From Pseudomonas sp. GM79 (GTDB lineage: Bacteria; Pseudomonadota; Gammaproteobacteria; Pseudomonadales; Pseudomonadaceae): a stretch of 64,000 bases of DNA. Below are positions 18,864-28,763 of the stretch, piece by piece (position 1 is the stretch's first letter; each line of letters opens with the position of its first letter). Where the stretch lies: positions 122,308 to 186,307 of the forward strand of contig NZ_AKJE01000028.1 in the NCBI RefSeq assembly GCF_000282495.1, written 5' to 3'. The notes under the pieces were generated by a model. The model did not search any database, had not been told where the DNA came from, and saw only the letters and a program-made list of their open reading frames with translations. The position numbers and the translations under genes were made by a program.

Positions 18864-20153
18864 TTAAGTTTCCGGAGGATTCCAAGCTTTAAAGTGCTTG
18901 ATCGCATCCAAGTCGCCAATCAGCTCCATCGCTTTAGCCAAGCGATACAGCACAGCTTGCCGTTCTTCTGATTCGAGGCGCTGCGCGCTTTGCGCAATGT
19001 CTTCAAAGAAAGCCTGAATACTGTTTACCTTCGCCCAGGTCTGAATCACAGTTTCAAGTTGATCTCGGCTGTCCTGAATCGCCTTCAGCCGACGCTTCTC
19101 GGCTTCCTTACGTCTCCATTCTTCCATCTGTAATTCATGCAGATGTCGTTCCTGTTCGCTCCGCACTCGTTCGATCTCAACCTTGCCGGCGAGAATCGGA
19201 GCCTCGGCTTTGAGTGACTTCACAAGGCTTGGAATTTTGCTGGCCAAGTCACCAGGCTTGGTCTCAGTCCAGCGTTGAATCCAGTCCACGCCGTAGTATG
19301 GCGAATAGACCTGCAAGCAGAGTCTGCCCGTAGGCATATCGGCACTCGCCATCCAGCCATCTCGGTAATCGGACCGTCGTTTAGTCACCGGCAGTTCCGT
19401 CACCCGGACGTATTTCTTGTCCGGCCGCTTAACGTGTACGTATTCGCTAATCTCATAGATGGACAGGCCAAAGACAACGGTCCCTATATAAACCACCGTA
19501 GGCCGCTGGGGTCGCCATAGGGCAGGGTGCACGTACCTCTTAGACTCTTGCTCTCGATGATCAACGGAAGCGCGCCCCACATGCGTGGCTGGATCGGAAA
19601 GCGCAACCGCGAAGCCCTTTCCCATGAGAGCCAAGTACAACTGGTTCGCAAATTCAACCGCATGGCTTATGCCGGAGCTACTGACTATCAGATCTGCCAT
19701 AGACCGCTTGGAGGGGCGGAGATAGCCTTCATCGGTTATGTGGGCTTTCTTGAAGTGCTCTTCGATACCCACCAGTAATGGATGTCTCCGGGGAAGCACC
19801 GCAACGCGCGTGGACGATTTGTCGGGGTTTTCGGAAGGAGCCTTTGGAAGTGACCGTGAGATCTGTTCAGGCGCGCCGTTCCTACTCCAGGCAATGAGAG
19901 CACCTGGCTGGACCTCCGGAAGAGGCGGATTAGCTTTACGCTTTCCAACGGCTACCTGCGCCCAGTAGCCGACAGCAGGGCGGGGAATATTTAGATTGGT
20001 ATAGACGCGGGCGAGGTAGCTTGAAGAAACACCATACCTCTCGGCGATCTTGGTCATAGGGGTCGACCAAGCCTGCTCGTAGAGGGACTCCCGGGTAACG
20101 GTATCCACGGATGAATCATCAATTACTTCTGGAATATTCGGGGTGTCTTCCAT
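18864..20153 (-). CDS. Hypothetical protein with N-terminal helix-turn-helix-like domain
   Basis: 429 residues from the ATG at 20153; a TTG at 20183 would add ten residues, and neither has a strong ribosome site. Residues about 20-70 (LYEQAWSTPMTKIAERYGVS, then LARVYTNLNIPRP and GYWA) form a domain known from other uncharacterised proteins, which looks like a helix-turn-helix. The C-terminal third is a charged coiled coil (RSEQERHLHELQMEEWRRKE). The role is unknown; DNA binding is inferred. It lies between the transporter remnant and the recombinase module. Confidence 0.65.
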   Translation of the reverse strand: MEDTPNIPEVIDDSSVDTVTRESLYEQAWSTPMTKIAERYGVSSSYLARVYTNLNIPRPAVGYWAQVAVGKRKANPPLPEVQPGALIAWSRNGAPEQISRSLPKAPSENPDKSSTRVAVLPRRHPLLVGIEEHFKKAHITDEGYLRPSKRSMADLIVSSSGISHAVEFANQLYLALMGKGFAVALSDPATHVGRASVDHREQESKRYVHPALWRPQRPTVVYIGTVVFGLSIYEISEYVHVKRPDKKYVRVTELPVTKRRSDYRDGWMASADMPTGRLCLQVYSPYYGVDWIQRWTETKPGDLASKIPSLVKSLKAEAPILAGKVEIERVRSEQERHLHELQMEEWRRKEAEKRRLKAIQDSRDQLETVIQTWAKVNSIQAFFEDIAQSAQRLESEERQAVLYRLAKAMELIGDLDAIKHFKAWNPPET

Positions 20154-20183
20154 ACATGAGCGCTTATAGGTGGTGGCGGACAA

Positions 20184-20867
20184 GGTTTATTGCCAAACAG
20201 CCTAGCTCACGAATGTTGACCCTTGATTGACGCTTTACCCCCCACGGCGGCCTGCCAGTCTCGGAATTTGGGAGAGGCCAGGTTCGGTGTTTATGTACAT
20301 ACCTTGGGCGACTCTCAGCCCGCTTTTCGAAGCTCGCCATTCTCTGTAGTGGTCAGATATTAAAGGGTTGGAGGAACGATAAGCCCGCCTAGTCATGCTA
20401 AAAAACAAAGAACAAGCATACCCCCTATCAACGATTCGTTACGTAGGGCACCTATTGCCTCGAATATGCACTTTTGAGACCGTGCAGGTCTCGCCTGCGC
20501 GGTCATCATCACTCCGCTGAAATCGATTCAGACTAGAACTGTTCGAAATTGATTTCACTAAAAATGGTTATATAAAAAAGCTGGGTGTTGCAGAATGATT
20601 TGTAACCCTATGGAGAAAATTCAATAAATACAATGATTTGATTTTTTGTGAATATTATATAAAAAGCCCCTGCGGATAATAACTAATTAAATATGCATCA
20701 AAATTTTAAGTTGCGTATCCGTGTTGTTTTGCCTATTTATTAGATACATCAAACACAAGTGGAAAGCACATTGTGAAGTTGACGCTAGTCCAGGAAGTAT
20801 GCGGCTGCCTAACAGGGGCGGCGGCCACTTGTGCACTTGGTTCGATCCCTTCGATGAGCGCAATAAA
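20184..20867. other. A+T-rich intergenic region upstream of the recombinase module
   Basis: It contains a strong inverted repeat at 20478-20504 (GACCGTGCAGG, loop TCTCG, CCTGCGCGGTC) without a T-tract. Two near-identical direct repeats (GAAATCGATT and GAAATTGATT) lie near 20,520-20,560. A very A+T-rich stretch runs from 20,560 to 20,700. It probably holds the promoter of the recombinase operon and perhaps recombinase binding sites. Confidence 0.45.
20478..20504. repeat. 11-bp inverted repeat
   Basis: GACCGTGCAGG pairs with CCTGCGCGGTC with one G-T wobble around a 5-base loop. No T-run follows on either strand, so it is not an obvious terminator. Regulatory or recombination use is possible. 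Confidence 0.5.
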
Positions 20868-23135
20868 ATGATCAACCCTCGGTACATTCGGTTCTACGCG
20901 CTATCCGTAATTTCTCAAGCCGACTATGAGAGGGTGGTTTCTAGTAAATCCCAAGCTAATCGTTCGACCTATGAAGTTGCACTCAGGCTTTTTGATGCTT
21001 TCTTAAACATCATAAATGCGGTTGTCGGTGTAGGTTTCACAGATCAAATCCTACTAGCCTTCAGAGGATTCCTACTAATAGAAGTCGAAGCAAACGCAGA
21101 GAGTGTTTATCGTTATCATAGGGCGATCTGCCATATGATGCCAGATTTTGGGTTTCAATATTTCGAAATTTTTAAAAACAAGTCGGAAGAGTATAAGGGA
21201 AGTTGCAAATCTATTTACAATGCTCTGGATAAAAGCAAGAAGATGATAAGGTTTTACAGCGGTTGGTATGTTAGGGCAGGTGATGGACGAATTCACTTCG
21301 CTTATTTAATCGACGTTTACAATGCTTACGGAGAGGCTGTAGCGAACAAATTCCATATTGCCCTTAAGCATTATGCAAAACGCTATCCCACAGCAACTGC
21401 TAGAACTAAGATCGGCGACATAAAAAAACTTATGGGCTACATATGCGCTGATTTTCCAAATCGAGATGCTTATTCTCTGCTATTTGATCCAACAGAAATC
21501 AACGTTTACTTTGGATATCTGTTTAATTATCTTTATTTAGATAGATTGGCCGTTGATGGGGAGATTTCATTGTTTTGCGATGAATGGAGGGGGCTTGTCG
21601 TTATCATTGTTGATTTTTTAGTGGAATACAAATTAATTGGCGAGCCTCTATATGCGATATATAAGACGACTTACAAGCGAGCAACTGGTCACAGTCGCAA
21701 CAACAGCGAAGTTAGCAAGAGATACATTTCAACTTTAACAAATATTCCGCTGCATGTCACAACTGACGAGGCGGCTGATATCATTTTCAACAAAATTGTC
21801 GACGATCTCGATGTCGTAGTTAGCGCATGTGAGACAACAAGGAAAATTATCCTGGATCAGCACTATACTCGGACCGGCCTTGCAAGATTGGGTAAAGTTT
21901 CTGATGAAGGAATGTCAAAGGACGAAAAGAAAAAACTGGAAAATCAATGTGCCACTTGGGAGAAATATAATTACTCCGTAGTATCTGAAAAAGAGCGGGG
22001 GAAGCTTTATGGAGATCCAGCTAATATTTCTGAAAGACTGGGGCTAATAACAAACTCCAGTTTGCAAGCGCACCTGTATCTGTTGGTGGTAGAGCTGCCG
22101 GCGATTACACCAAGTTGGCTTGTAAAGTTTGAAGTTGTAGATAAATATACTCATGAATACGGCTTGCGACCCGATGGTTCATTTGCCGTCAGCGAAAAAT
22201 CACGTCGTGGGCATGAACATGCACAGCAGCCAATCAAACTAACCCCTAAAGCAAAAACTTTGTTTAGAGAGATAATGATGCTTACTGCTCAGCAGCGGGA
22301 GCACCTGAAATCCATCGGTGACGATAATTGGCGGTTCCTACTGCTGAGCCCAGGTAAGGGATACTCAACGCCACAGCGCATTAAGTCGATCCAATATATC
22401 AATACTAATCTGTACTCGACTTCTATCCTGCAAGCAATTTTAAAAGACCGCCTCGGCGACGCCGATGTCCAAAATCCCGATGGCGTTTACCAGAATATTT
22501 CTCTTCGATGCATTCGCGCAAGTGCAGCACTGAAGGTCTATTTCAACACAGGAAGTTGTCAGGCAATGGCTGACGCACTTGGACATACGGCGGTAATCGA
22601 TGATTTGTTAGGTAGATATTTACCACCTCAACTAAAAGCTTTTTTTATGAACCGATGGATACGCATATTTCTAAATGCTCTTACTTACGAGATAATGAAA
22701 GATAGTCCCTATCTGTTTGATTCTGTTGATTTCAGAACTTTTGATGATCTTGATCAGTTTCTTAAGTTACATAAACTTAAGGCGCTTCCTGAGCATTTGT
22801 TTTTAGGGCGGTATGGTGCGCCGAAAGATGAAGTGATAAAACAGTTCAATCAGGCCGTAGTCCCGATATCGCCAGCATTATGTACATTACTGGTTACAAT
22901 GAAAAAAATGATCGATGACGATAGGCTGGTCGGTATAAGACATGTCAACGAGATCGATTCGTGGTACCAGACTGCTCGATTCTTAGAATTATCAACTAAC
23001 TTGCATATGGATGGGAAAGTTCTCTGTTCATCGCAGGAAGCCGTTGAGATGTTCTCAGGAGCAAAATATTCTCCAGCACTAGCTAACAAGCTAAAAAGCG
23101 TCATCAGATGTTGTAATTCAGGTAGTGCTTCGTAG
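20868..23135 (+). CDS. Large tyrosine-recombinase-like protein (module gene 1)
   Basis: About 755 residues from the ATG at 20868; the frame is open to 20721, and no start has a good ribosome site. The C-terminal part keeps a degenerate tyrosine recombinase core: LRCIRASAALKVYF, then MADALGHTAV and GRYLPP, equivalent to the HxxR, LGH and Tyr boxes. The first Arg box is not evident. The N-terminal 450 residues are family-specific. It is the first of four same-strand genes; the next begins 45 bases downstream. Multi-recombinase modules like this are found at the ends of Pseudomonas genomic islands. Confidence 0.7.
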   Translation: MINPRYIRFYALSVISQADYERVVSSKSQANRSTYEVALRLFDAFLNIINAVVGVGFTDQILLAFRGFLLIEVEANAESVYRYHRAICHMMPDFGFQYFEIFKNKSEEYKGSCKSIYNALDKSKKMIRFYSGWYVRAGDGRIHFAYLIDVYNAYGEAVANKFHIALKHYAKRYPTATARTKIGDIKKLMGYICADFPNRDAYSLLFDPTEINVYFGYLFNYLYLDRLAVDGEISLFCDEWRGLVVIIVDFLVEYKLIGEPLYAIYKTTYKRATGHSRNNSEVSKRYISTLTNIPLHVTTDEAADIIFNKIVDDLDVVVSACETTRKIILDQHYTRTGLARLGKVSDEGMSKDEKKKLENQCATWEKYNYSVVSEKERGKLYGDPANISERLGLITNSSLQAHLYLLVVELPAITPSWLVKFEVVDKYTHEYGLRPDGSFAVSEKSRRGHEHAQQPIKLTPKAKTLFREIMMLTAQQREHLKSIGDDNWRFLLLSPGKGYSTPQRIKSIQYINTNLYSTSILQAILKDRLGDADVQNPDGVYQNISLRCIRASAALKVYFNTGSCQAMADALGHTAVIDDLLGRYLPPQLKAFFMNRWIRIFLNALTYEIMKDSPYLFDSVDFRTFDDLDQFLKLHKLKALPEHLFLGRYGAPKDEVIKQFNQAVVPISPALCTLLVTMKKMIDDDRLVGIRHVNEIDSWYQTARFLELSTNLHMDGKVLCSSQEAVEMFSGAKYSPALANKLKSVIRCCNSGSAS

Positions 23136-23180
23136 AGATAAGACTTGTTTACGATGCTATTTTTAATCTAGAGAATTGCG

Positions 23181-25484
23181 ATGGCCGATATTGCGAAAAT
23201 AGTGCCCCACCTGTCAAGGCAGGAGTTGGCGAGCGCACTTGAATACTCTAAAACGCTACCCTATTTAGCGAGGCGGAAATACCTCCGTGAAGTGATAAAG
23301 GTCGATCTGATAGGCGAAGCAGATATAACAAATCCTCAATGGCTAGTTGATGGTACTAATTTCTTTACTGATGTATGGAGCTGCAAATTTGGAGAAGGTT
23401 CATCTTTGAAGTTTAAAACGATCGACTTTCGCATTATGATCCATGATGGATCCATGTTGACCGATACCAAAAACTCTACCCTGCTTGTACTTATGAAGTA
23501 TTTGATTTGTGTTCAAATTCATCCGCGATTTAATGGTGGTCAAACATTCGGAAGCTACCATTCGATACGGGTCATCACATTTGCTCTGAACTTTATTGAT
23601 TGGATTCTCATTAATGGCGAAAAATTCAATATCGGCCACTCTGGATTGAGTTCGCTTTCCTCAAATGATTTCAAAAATTATTTTGTGAATCATGTTGCAT
23701 CACCTATGTCTGAATCCCTGTACAATTTCAATTCCCGCGTCTCACAATGGCTGATAAACAAAACCAAGCAGTTCAGCGATGAGCAGATAGCGTTAGCTAT
23801 GGCCGACAAACCATGGACTACTGAAATTCCTGACGACACAGACCGTGTGCTCAGTCTGACAGATGAGCAGCTATGCCGAGCTAAGGCAGTCATTTTTTTG
23901 CGTGGGGATTACTACAAACGAAACGGTAGTTGGACCTTTAATACGAAAGCATTCATTGCTGAAGAGTATTGCAACACTCTACATGGTTGTCACATAGCAG
24001 CGGCGATGCCACCAGAGTTACAATCTGGGCATTTGAACCGGCATGAGTACCCTCGTGTTCCAGTTGATGGATGGGATGGCGGTAATGATTTATTCGACAG
24101 GACCGTTCGACATTTAGGAGCCGTTAGAAAGCTAGCTGCTGTTGATCATTTCTACTACAAGGTTGGATTTGATGTTCACATAATCACCAGTTTGGAAGTG
24201 GCAAATCTCATTGAGGACAGCGACACTGGGGCTGATGGCAGATTTCTTTCATTACCTGCGGAAGTTCCATTTAAAGTAATTCGTGTAGCAGCGGAAGCTT
24301 TGTTTGAAAGGGTCGACTTGGTATTCGATGCAATGACTAAAATGTGTAGTGAAATTTACACGCGCAGTAAATCAAACAAAAGACGTCTTGCGCAGTATAA
24401 TAATGTTTTCACTAATTTAGTCACGCCGGAGTTGTCATTGTTGGGTGTTAAGTGCTGGAGCATCTCCTATGGGAAACTCGTAGGCCGCGAAAGCGATTTT
24501 TATTACGAGAAATTAAGAGGGTTCGAAGGGCTCTACGAAGCCTATGAAACGGTGTATGGATTGATGCTTGTTTTAATTGGCGGATTGACCGCGCGCAGGC
24601 AGGACGAGGTTAAAAAGCTTAAGTCTGGGCACTGCCTGCTTCCGAATACTAATCCTCGGTTAGAAGAGAATGCGCTCACGTTGTATAGCCTTCGTTTTCC
24701 TGGAGGTAAAACAGGTCACGCCGAAGATCGTCAAATATTATCAATTCCAATCACTAGTCTGATCGCTAAAGCGATTTGGAAGTTGCAAGAATTTAACGAT
24801 ATATTTGTTGAGTTAAAATTGCTGAAACCTGGCGGTCCACTGTTTTTCTCGATTGCAAGGCGATCACTCGAAACCTATAAATTTACTGTGAAAGAGTACA
24901 ACCATTATCTGGATGTCGCTTGCGATTATTCAGAATCTGCGATAATTAAATTGGAGGATGGTATAGAGCACCGCTTTTATATCCGCCAGCATCAGCTAAG
25001 AAGGTTCTTAGCGATGGCTTTTTTTTGGAGTGCCGGCTTCGATGGATTGGAGATTCTTAGGTACTTTCTCGGGCATGCTGATGTGAGGCATCTATATCGA
25101 TATGTCACAGAGTGTCTCAGTGGAGAAGTACTCCGAACCGTTAAGGTGGATAAAATTGTTGATTCGATAATCAGCGGTAAAGATGATCTGGTAAATATTG
25201 AAATAGTTAAGAGCTATTTGTCGCAGAAATTCGGCTGTGCGGATGTAATCGCAATGAGTGAAAATAGCATGGTAGAGGAATATGGATACCTGCTAGATAA
25301 CGGATTGGTTACCACGAACGTTCCAATCACTACCGTTGGTGAAAAACGGCGAATTCATGATGAGATAACAGCTCTAGTGACATCACATAAGTTAAAGCTT
25401 GAACCCGAGTTCCTTTCCTATGACGCTGATGAGGAGAGCAATCGATTGGGCTTCCGCTTGGTGTTGAAATTGGAGTTCCTATGA
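23181..25484 (+). CDS. Tyrosine-recombinase-like protein (module gene 2)
   Basis: 767 residues. The C-terminal catalytic region shows TARRQDEV (first Arg), HQLRRFLA (H604, R607), FLGHAD (H632) and YRYVTE (nucleophile candidate Y641). The long N-terminal region is specific to this family. AGAG lies about 8 bases before the ATG. The last codon overlaps the next gene by 4 bases (ATGA). With three recombinase-like proteins in one operon, integration and excision may need a heteromeric complex. Confidence 0.8.
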   Translation: MADIAKIVPHLSRQELASALEYSKTLPYLARRKYLREVIKVDLIGEADITNPQWLVDGTNFFTDVWSCKFGEGSSLKFKTIDFRIMIHDGSMLTDTKNSTLLVLMKYLICVQIHPRFNGGQTFGSYHSIRVITFALNFIDWILINGEKFNIGHSGLSSLSSNDFKNYFVNHVASPMSESLYNFNSRVSQWLINKTKQFSDEQIALAMADKPWTTEIPDDTDRVLSLTDEQLCRAKAVIFLRGDYYKRNGSWTFNTKAFIAEEYCNTLHGCHIAAAMPPELQSGHLNRHEYPRVPVDGWDGGNDLFDRTVRHLGAVRKLAAVDHFYYKVGFDVHIITSLEVANLIEDSDTGADGRFLSLPAEVPFKVIRVAAEALFERVDLVFDAMTKMCSEIYTRSKSNKRRLAQYNNVFTNLVTPELSLLGVKCWSISYGKLVGRESDFYYEKLRGFEGLYEAYETVYGLMLVLIGGLTARRQDEVKKLKSGHCLLPNTNPRLEENALTLYSLRFPGGKTGHAEDRQILSIPITSLIAKAIWKLQEFNDIFVELKLLKPGGPLFFSIARRSLETYKFTVKEYNHYLDVACDYSESAIIKLEDGIEHRFYIRQHQLRRFLAMAFFWSAGFDGLEILRYFLGHADVRHLYRYVTECLSGEVLRTVKVDKIVDSIISGKDDLVNIEIVKSYLSQKFGCADVIAMSENSMVEEYGYLLDNGLVTTNVPITTVGEKRRIHDEITALVTSHKLKLEPEFLSYDADEESNRLGFRLVLKLEFL

Positions 25485-25996
25485 CCGTGTGTATTTCACT
25501 GCGGGATTCAATTGTGAATCTTCGATCGTTGCTATATGACGTAATAGCGAGCCCTGAAAAATATATCGACAGACAGGATATATTCAACGCTCTTGTCACT
25601 CAAAGCAGCATGGCTGAATTTGCAAGCGAAGAATTTAGCTTGCTGGGGTGTTCAGTTAACACCTTTAAAACACTCGCCTCTACGACAGTGATCGAAGGAT
25701 TTAAGGGTCTAAACAACCTACGGCATGAGGCTTACCAGTTACTCGAAGCAGCAAATAAAGAGGTGCGCAGAAAAAATGGTTCGAGACGGAATTTGAACGC
25801 CTCGAATAAAAAACTCGAAAAGTCTTTAAGTTATCGGCACGCAGAAATTATTGTTTTAGTTTCGATTTGTAGTGAGTTGAGGGCGCTCAGTCAAAAGCTG
25901 GCATTAAGCGACTTGCCCGATAGAGCAGCATATTTTAGAAAAGAAATAGCCGTCGTCGATACAAAACTCCTGTCGATTGGAAGGAACGCTAAATGA
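25481..25996 (+). CDS. Small coiled-coil protein of the recombinase module (module gene 3)
   Basis: A 171-residue protein with no recognised domain. It has a basic, coiled-coil-prone middle (EAANKEVRRKNGSRRNLNAS, then KKLEKSLSYRHAEI). It overlaps both neighbours by 4 bases, so it is made with the recombinases. By position it corresponds to the small gene of unknown function in gin-type modules, perhaps a DNA-bending or accessory factor. Confidence 0.7.
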   Translation: MTVCISLRDSIVNLRSLLYDVIASPEKYIDRQDIFNALVTQSSMAEFASEEFSLLGCSVNTFKTLASTTVIEGFKGLNNLRHEAYQLLEAANKEVRRKNGSRRNLNASNKKLEKSLSYRHAEIIVLVSICSELRALSQKLALSDLPDRAAYFRKEIAVVDTKLLSIGRNAK

Positions 25997-27372
25997 ACGA
26001 GTCTCAACTGCATGAGCCACTTTCTTCTGATGCTCGGATCCCATGGGTTGTTGCTTTCGATGATAGTATCAATTTTAAAACCGCTGGGGGGTTACCATTT
26101 TTTCTATGGCCAAATGGGCGCCTTTGTTTTGAAGCAAATGCTTATTTCGTTGACCTGCTGTCAAATAAAAAACTATCACTGAGGCAGAGAGGAGGATCTG
26201 CGAGACAGTACGCATTTCAAATAAGCGAGTTCATTAGGTTTCTGTGGCGTAACGGCATAAATGTTTTAGATATGACCGACTCCTATTTCAAGCTATTTAT
26301 AGATGGATTAAGTGTCCCGAAAGACGCCAAAGGACGGCAGTTGCGATCGAACTCCAGAATAAGACAAATCGGTTCTCGCTGCCTGGACTTCATGCATTTT
26401 ACAAGTAGTTTTTTTGGTTATCCGATGTTCGTATCTAAAACCGGAGCTGTAAATGGAGTGAAAATCGATAAAAAGCTGCGAGCAAAACTAAAAGGTAAGG
26501 CCGCAGGTATAGTTTGGTATCACTCCGTTTTTCCACTTCCAAGTGCAAAAAATAAGCGGTTCCCAATTTATGATCCTGAAATAAAAGCACTACAGCAAGC
26601 TACGTTAAGTAAAACACCGTTTCTTAAAAGCAGGACTCAAATTTTATTGTCTGTTTTAGAGTATACGGGGGCGCGCCGAGATGAGGCAGCGCATATTAGA
26701 GTGGATGACATTATCCGGGCTTATAATACAAAGGATGTCCAGCCCTTGGTTAGATTGATAACGGTGAAAAATCAGGATATCACATTCCGGTTTGTGCCAG
26801 TCCCTCTGGCTGTAATCTCATCGTGGGTCAATCACATTAAAGTTCACCGACGAGTGATTGTTCATAAATACATAGGTGATGTGGCTGATCATGGCTACCT
26901 CTTTGTAGCAAGTAACACTGGAAAGCAGATAAGTGTTAACACGATAACCAATGAAATTTATGACTTGCGAAAAGCAGCTGGTTTCAAAGCTCCGGCCCAT
27001 CCTCACTTATTTAGACACAGATTCATCACTGAAATGCTGGCGCGTCTGATTTACGAGCATGATCTTCAGAATAGTGACGATCTTCGAAAAGCTCTCGCAG
27101 GATCGGAAGCCATCCGCCAGAAGCTGCAAGAATGGAGTGGTCATAAACTGATTGGCTCGCTAGAAACGTATATCAAGGATGCCTATAAAATCATAACAAA
27201 TTTAGAACCTGCAATAAAAAATGTGATGCAGGCCAGGTCGAAGAAATTTTTGTTGGATCAGATTGCACTTTTGGAGGCTGAGCTTGATCAGAAACTCATT
27301 AGCGAACAAGAGTATTACGCAGGGTTGAAAGAGGCTTGGTCGTTCGAACTTGCAAGCATTCGAGCCGATTGA
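25993..27372 (+). CDS. Tyrosine recombinase/integrase (module gene 4)
   Basis: 459 residues with the complete catalytic set of a tyrosine recombinase: R228 in TGARRDE, HLFRH (H338, R341, H342), SGHK (H384) and nucleophile Y393 in LETYIKD. A SAM-like N-terminal core-binding domain (residues about 60-170, QISEFIRFLWRNGINV) precedes it. Its start overlaps the small gene by 4 bases. It is the most canonical recombinase of the module and the last gene before the island border. Confidence 0.88.
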   Translation: MNESQLHEPLSSDARIPWVVAFDDSINFKTAGGLPFFLWPNGRLCFEANAYFVDLLSNKKLSLRQRGGSARQYAFQISEFIRFLWRNGINVLDMTDSYFKLFIDGLSVPKDAKGRQLRSNSRIRQIGSRCLDFMHFTSSFFGYPMFVSKTGAVNGVKIDKKLRAKLKGKAAGIVWYHSVFPLPSAKNKRFPIYDPEIKALQQATLSKTPFLKSRTQILLSVLEYTGARRDEAAHIRVDDIIRAYNTKDVQPLVRLITVKNQDITFRFVPVPLAVISSWVNHIKVHRRVIVHKYIGDVADHGYLFVASNTGKQISVNTITNEIYDLRKAAGFKAPAHPHLFRHRFITEMLARLIYEHDLQNSDDLRKALAGSEAIRQKLQEWSGHKLIGSLETYIKDAYKIITNLEPAIKNVMQARSKKFLLDQIALLEAELDQKLISEQEYYAGLKEAWSFELASIRAD

Positions 27373-27982
27373 TGACCTATGTTCTGAGCGCGGCTCCGCT
27401 AGGTGTAATCGATGTGGCTGTTGTAACCCGTATCGCAGGGAGCCGCTTCAGCAGATAAGGATGGGGGGCTTAGGACCTGTCGGTGGTGCGACGTAACAGT
27501 TTTTGAGCAGCGCGTCTTGCATGCCTTCTCAGAGGCCTTCCAAAGAAGTGCCCGAGCGCAGCTTCAGCTGGTCGTGATCGATGGGCTGCCTGGTCCAGCC
27601 AACCGGCGCGGTTCAGATCTTGCGGGACGGAGGTGGCGGTTCGATTTCCCCAGCATGGATCGGCAGAAGACAGGTCGGTCCTGGATCACCTCAGCAGCTT
27701 CTTTATCCCTTGAGAATGCAGCTAGATCACTCCCTATGGCAAAGCATGGTTATTGATTTATTAGTATCAAGCAGATGTGGTGAAGGGGGGAGGATTGAGG
27801 TGAAGGGAGGTATCAACTGGTCATTCTAGGAAAACGTTGAGGTCTTGCATCGATTTAATACTCGACTGTTCTATCAGTGGGACGAACTATCGCATTGTTA
27901 CCGACTAATCAGCCATTGCTTTCGTCGGTAGGATTGTCTCCATCAGATCGCCCGGTGGCGATCCTCACCTTGGAGATCCCAC
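27373..27982. other. Intergenic region, probable right border of the island
   Basis: 610 bases between the recombinase module and azoR. An inverted repeat (GCGGCTCC, 27390-27397, with GGAGCCGC, 27439-27446) lies just after the last recombinase. The open frames here (27517-27829) look non-coding. The azoR promoter and ribosome site occupy the last about 100 bases. The attachment site cannot be fixed without the left island end. Confidence 0.5.
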
Positions 27983-28594
27983 ATGAAATTACTGCATATC
28001 GATTCGAGCATTCTGGGTGACAACTCGGCTTCCCGTCAGTTGAGCGGCGAAGTCGTCAAAACCTGGCAAGCTGCCGAGCCTGGCGTTGTGGTGACTTACC
28101 GCGACCTGGCCGCCGATGCCATCAGCCATTTCTCCGCCGCCACCCTGGTTGCCGCCGGCACTGCCGCAGAGCTGCGTAATGCCGCGCAACAGCATGAAGC
28201 CGATCTGAGCGCGCAGGCCCTGGCCGAATTCATCGCTGCCGATGCCGTCGTGATTGCCGCGCCGATGTACAACTTCACCATCCCGACCCAACTCAAGGCC
28301 TGGATCGACCGCATCGCCGTGGCCGGTCAGACTTTCCGCTACACTGAAGCCGGCCCTGAAGGCCTGTGCGGCGGCAAGAAAGTCGTGATCGTTTCCACTT
28401 CCGGTGGTCTGCATGCCGGTCAGGCGACCGGTGTTGCGCACGAAGATTATCTGAAAGTGCTGTTCGGCTTCCTCGGTATCACCGACATCGAGTTCGTCCG
28501 CGCCCATGGCCTGGCCTACGGTGATGAAGTGCGCACCAAAGCCATGAGCGACGCTCAGGCGCACATCAGCGAGCAACTGTTCGCCGCTGCGTAA
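27983..28594 (+). CDS. azoR: FMN-dependent NADH-azoreductase
   Basis: 203 residues, the usual length of AzoR. The start [20 protein letters not shown], the flavin-site motif [19 protein letters not shown] and STSGG are characteristic. AzoR is a cytosolic flavodoxin-fold homodimer that reduces quinones and azo compounds using NADH. TTGGAG lies upstream of the ATG. It is the first core gene after the island and is followed by a strong terminator. Confidence 0.95.
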   Translation: MKLLHIDSSILGDNSASRQLSGEVVKTWQAAEPGVVVTYRDLAADAISHFSAATLVAAGTAAELRNAAQQHEADLSAQALAEFIAADAVVIAAPMYNFTIPTQLKAWIDRIAVAGQTFRYTEAGPEGLCGGKKVVIVSTSGGLHAGQATGVAHEDYLKVLFGFLGITDIEFVRAHGLAYGDEVRTKAMSDAQAHISEQLFAAA

Positions 28595-28634
28595 GGCTTG
28601 CGTAAAGTCGTAAACAGCTCGGGCAGTACCCCTG

Positions 28635-28681
28635 AAACTCTGTATTCTGGTCATCGTGATGGCCAGGTACGGAGTTTTTTG
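28635..28681 (+). terminator. Rho-independent terminator after azoR
   Basis: A long hairpin: AACTCTGTA pairs with TACGGAGTT (one wobble), with an inner CTGGTCATC/GATGGCCAG stem, followed by TTTTTT. Confidence 0.85.
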
Positions 28682-28763
28682 TTTCTGGCGGTGATCAGTT
28701 TCTGGCCCAGGTTATGCAACCGAGGCTTAACGTCTGCGGTCAGGTAACAAGGTGGGGCATCCC

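Larger units (their letters stand above)
20868..27372 (+). mobile_element. Four-gene recombinase module at the island end (GInt/gin-like)
   Basis: Three tyrosine-recombinase-like genes and one small coiled-coil gene lie head to tail, the last three with 4-base ATGA overlaps. From memory, this set (three recombinases plus one small unknown) matches the ginABCD module that defines GInt islands in Pseudomonas, where it sits at one end of the island. The match is by gene content only. The island cargo would lie to the left, from the window start to about 20 kb. Confidence 0.62.

Noticed and set aside
20839..20849. A tRNA T-loop-like phrase (GGTTCGATCCC) upstream of the recombinase module
   Set aside because: The flanking bases cannot form the T-stem or acceptor stem, so it is not a tRNA or a clear tRNA-end attachment site.
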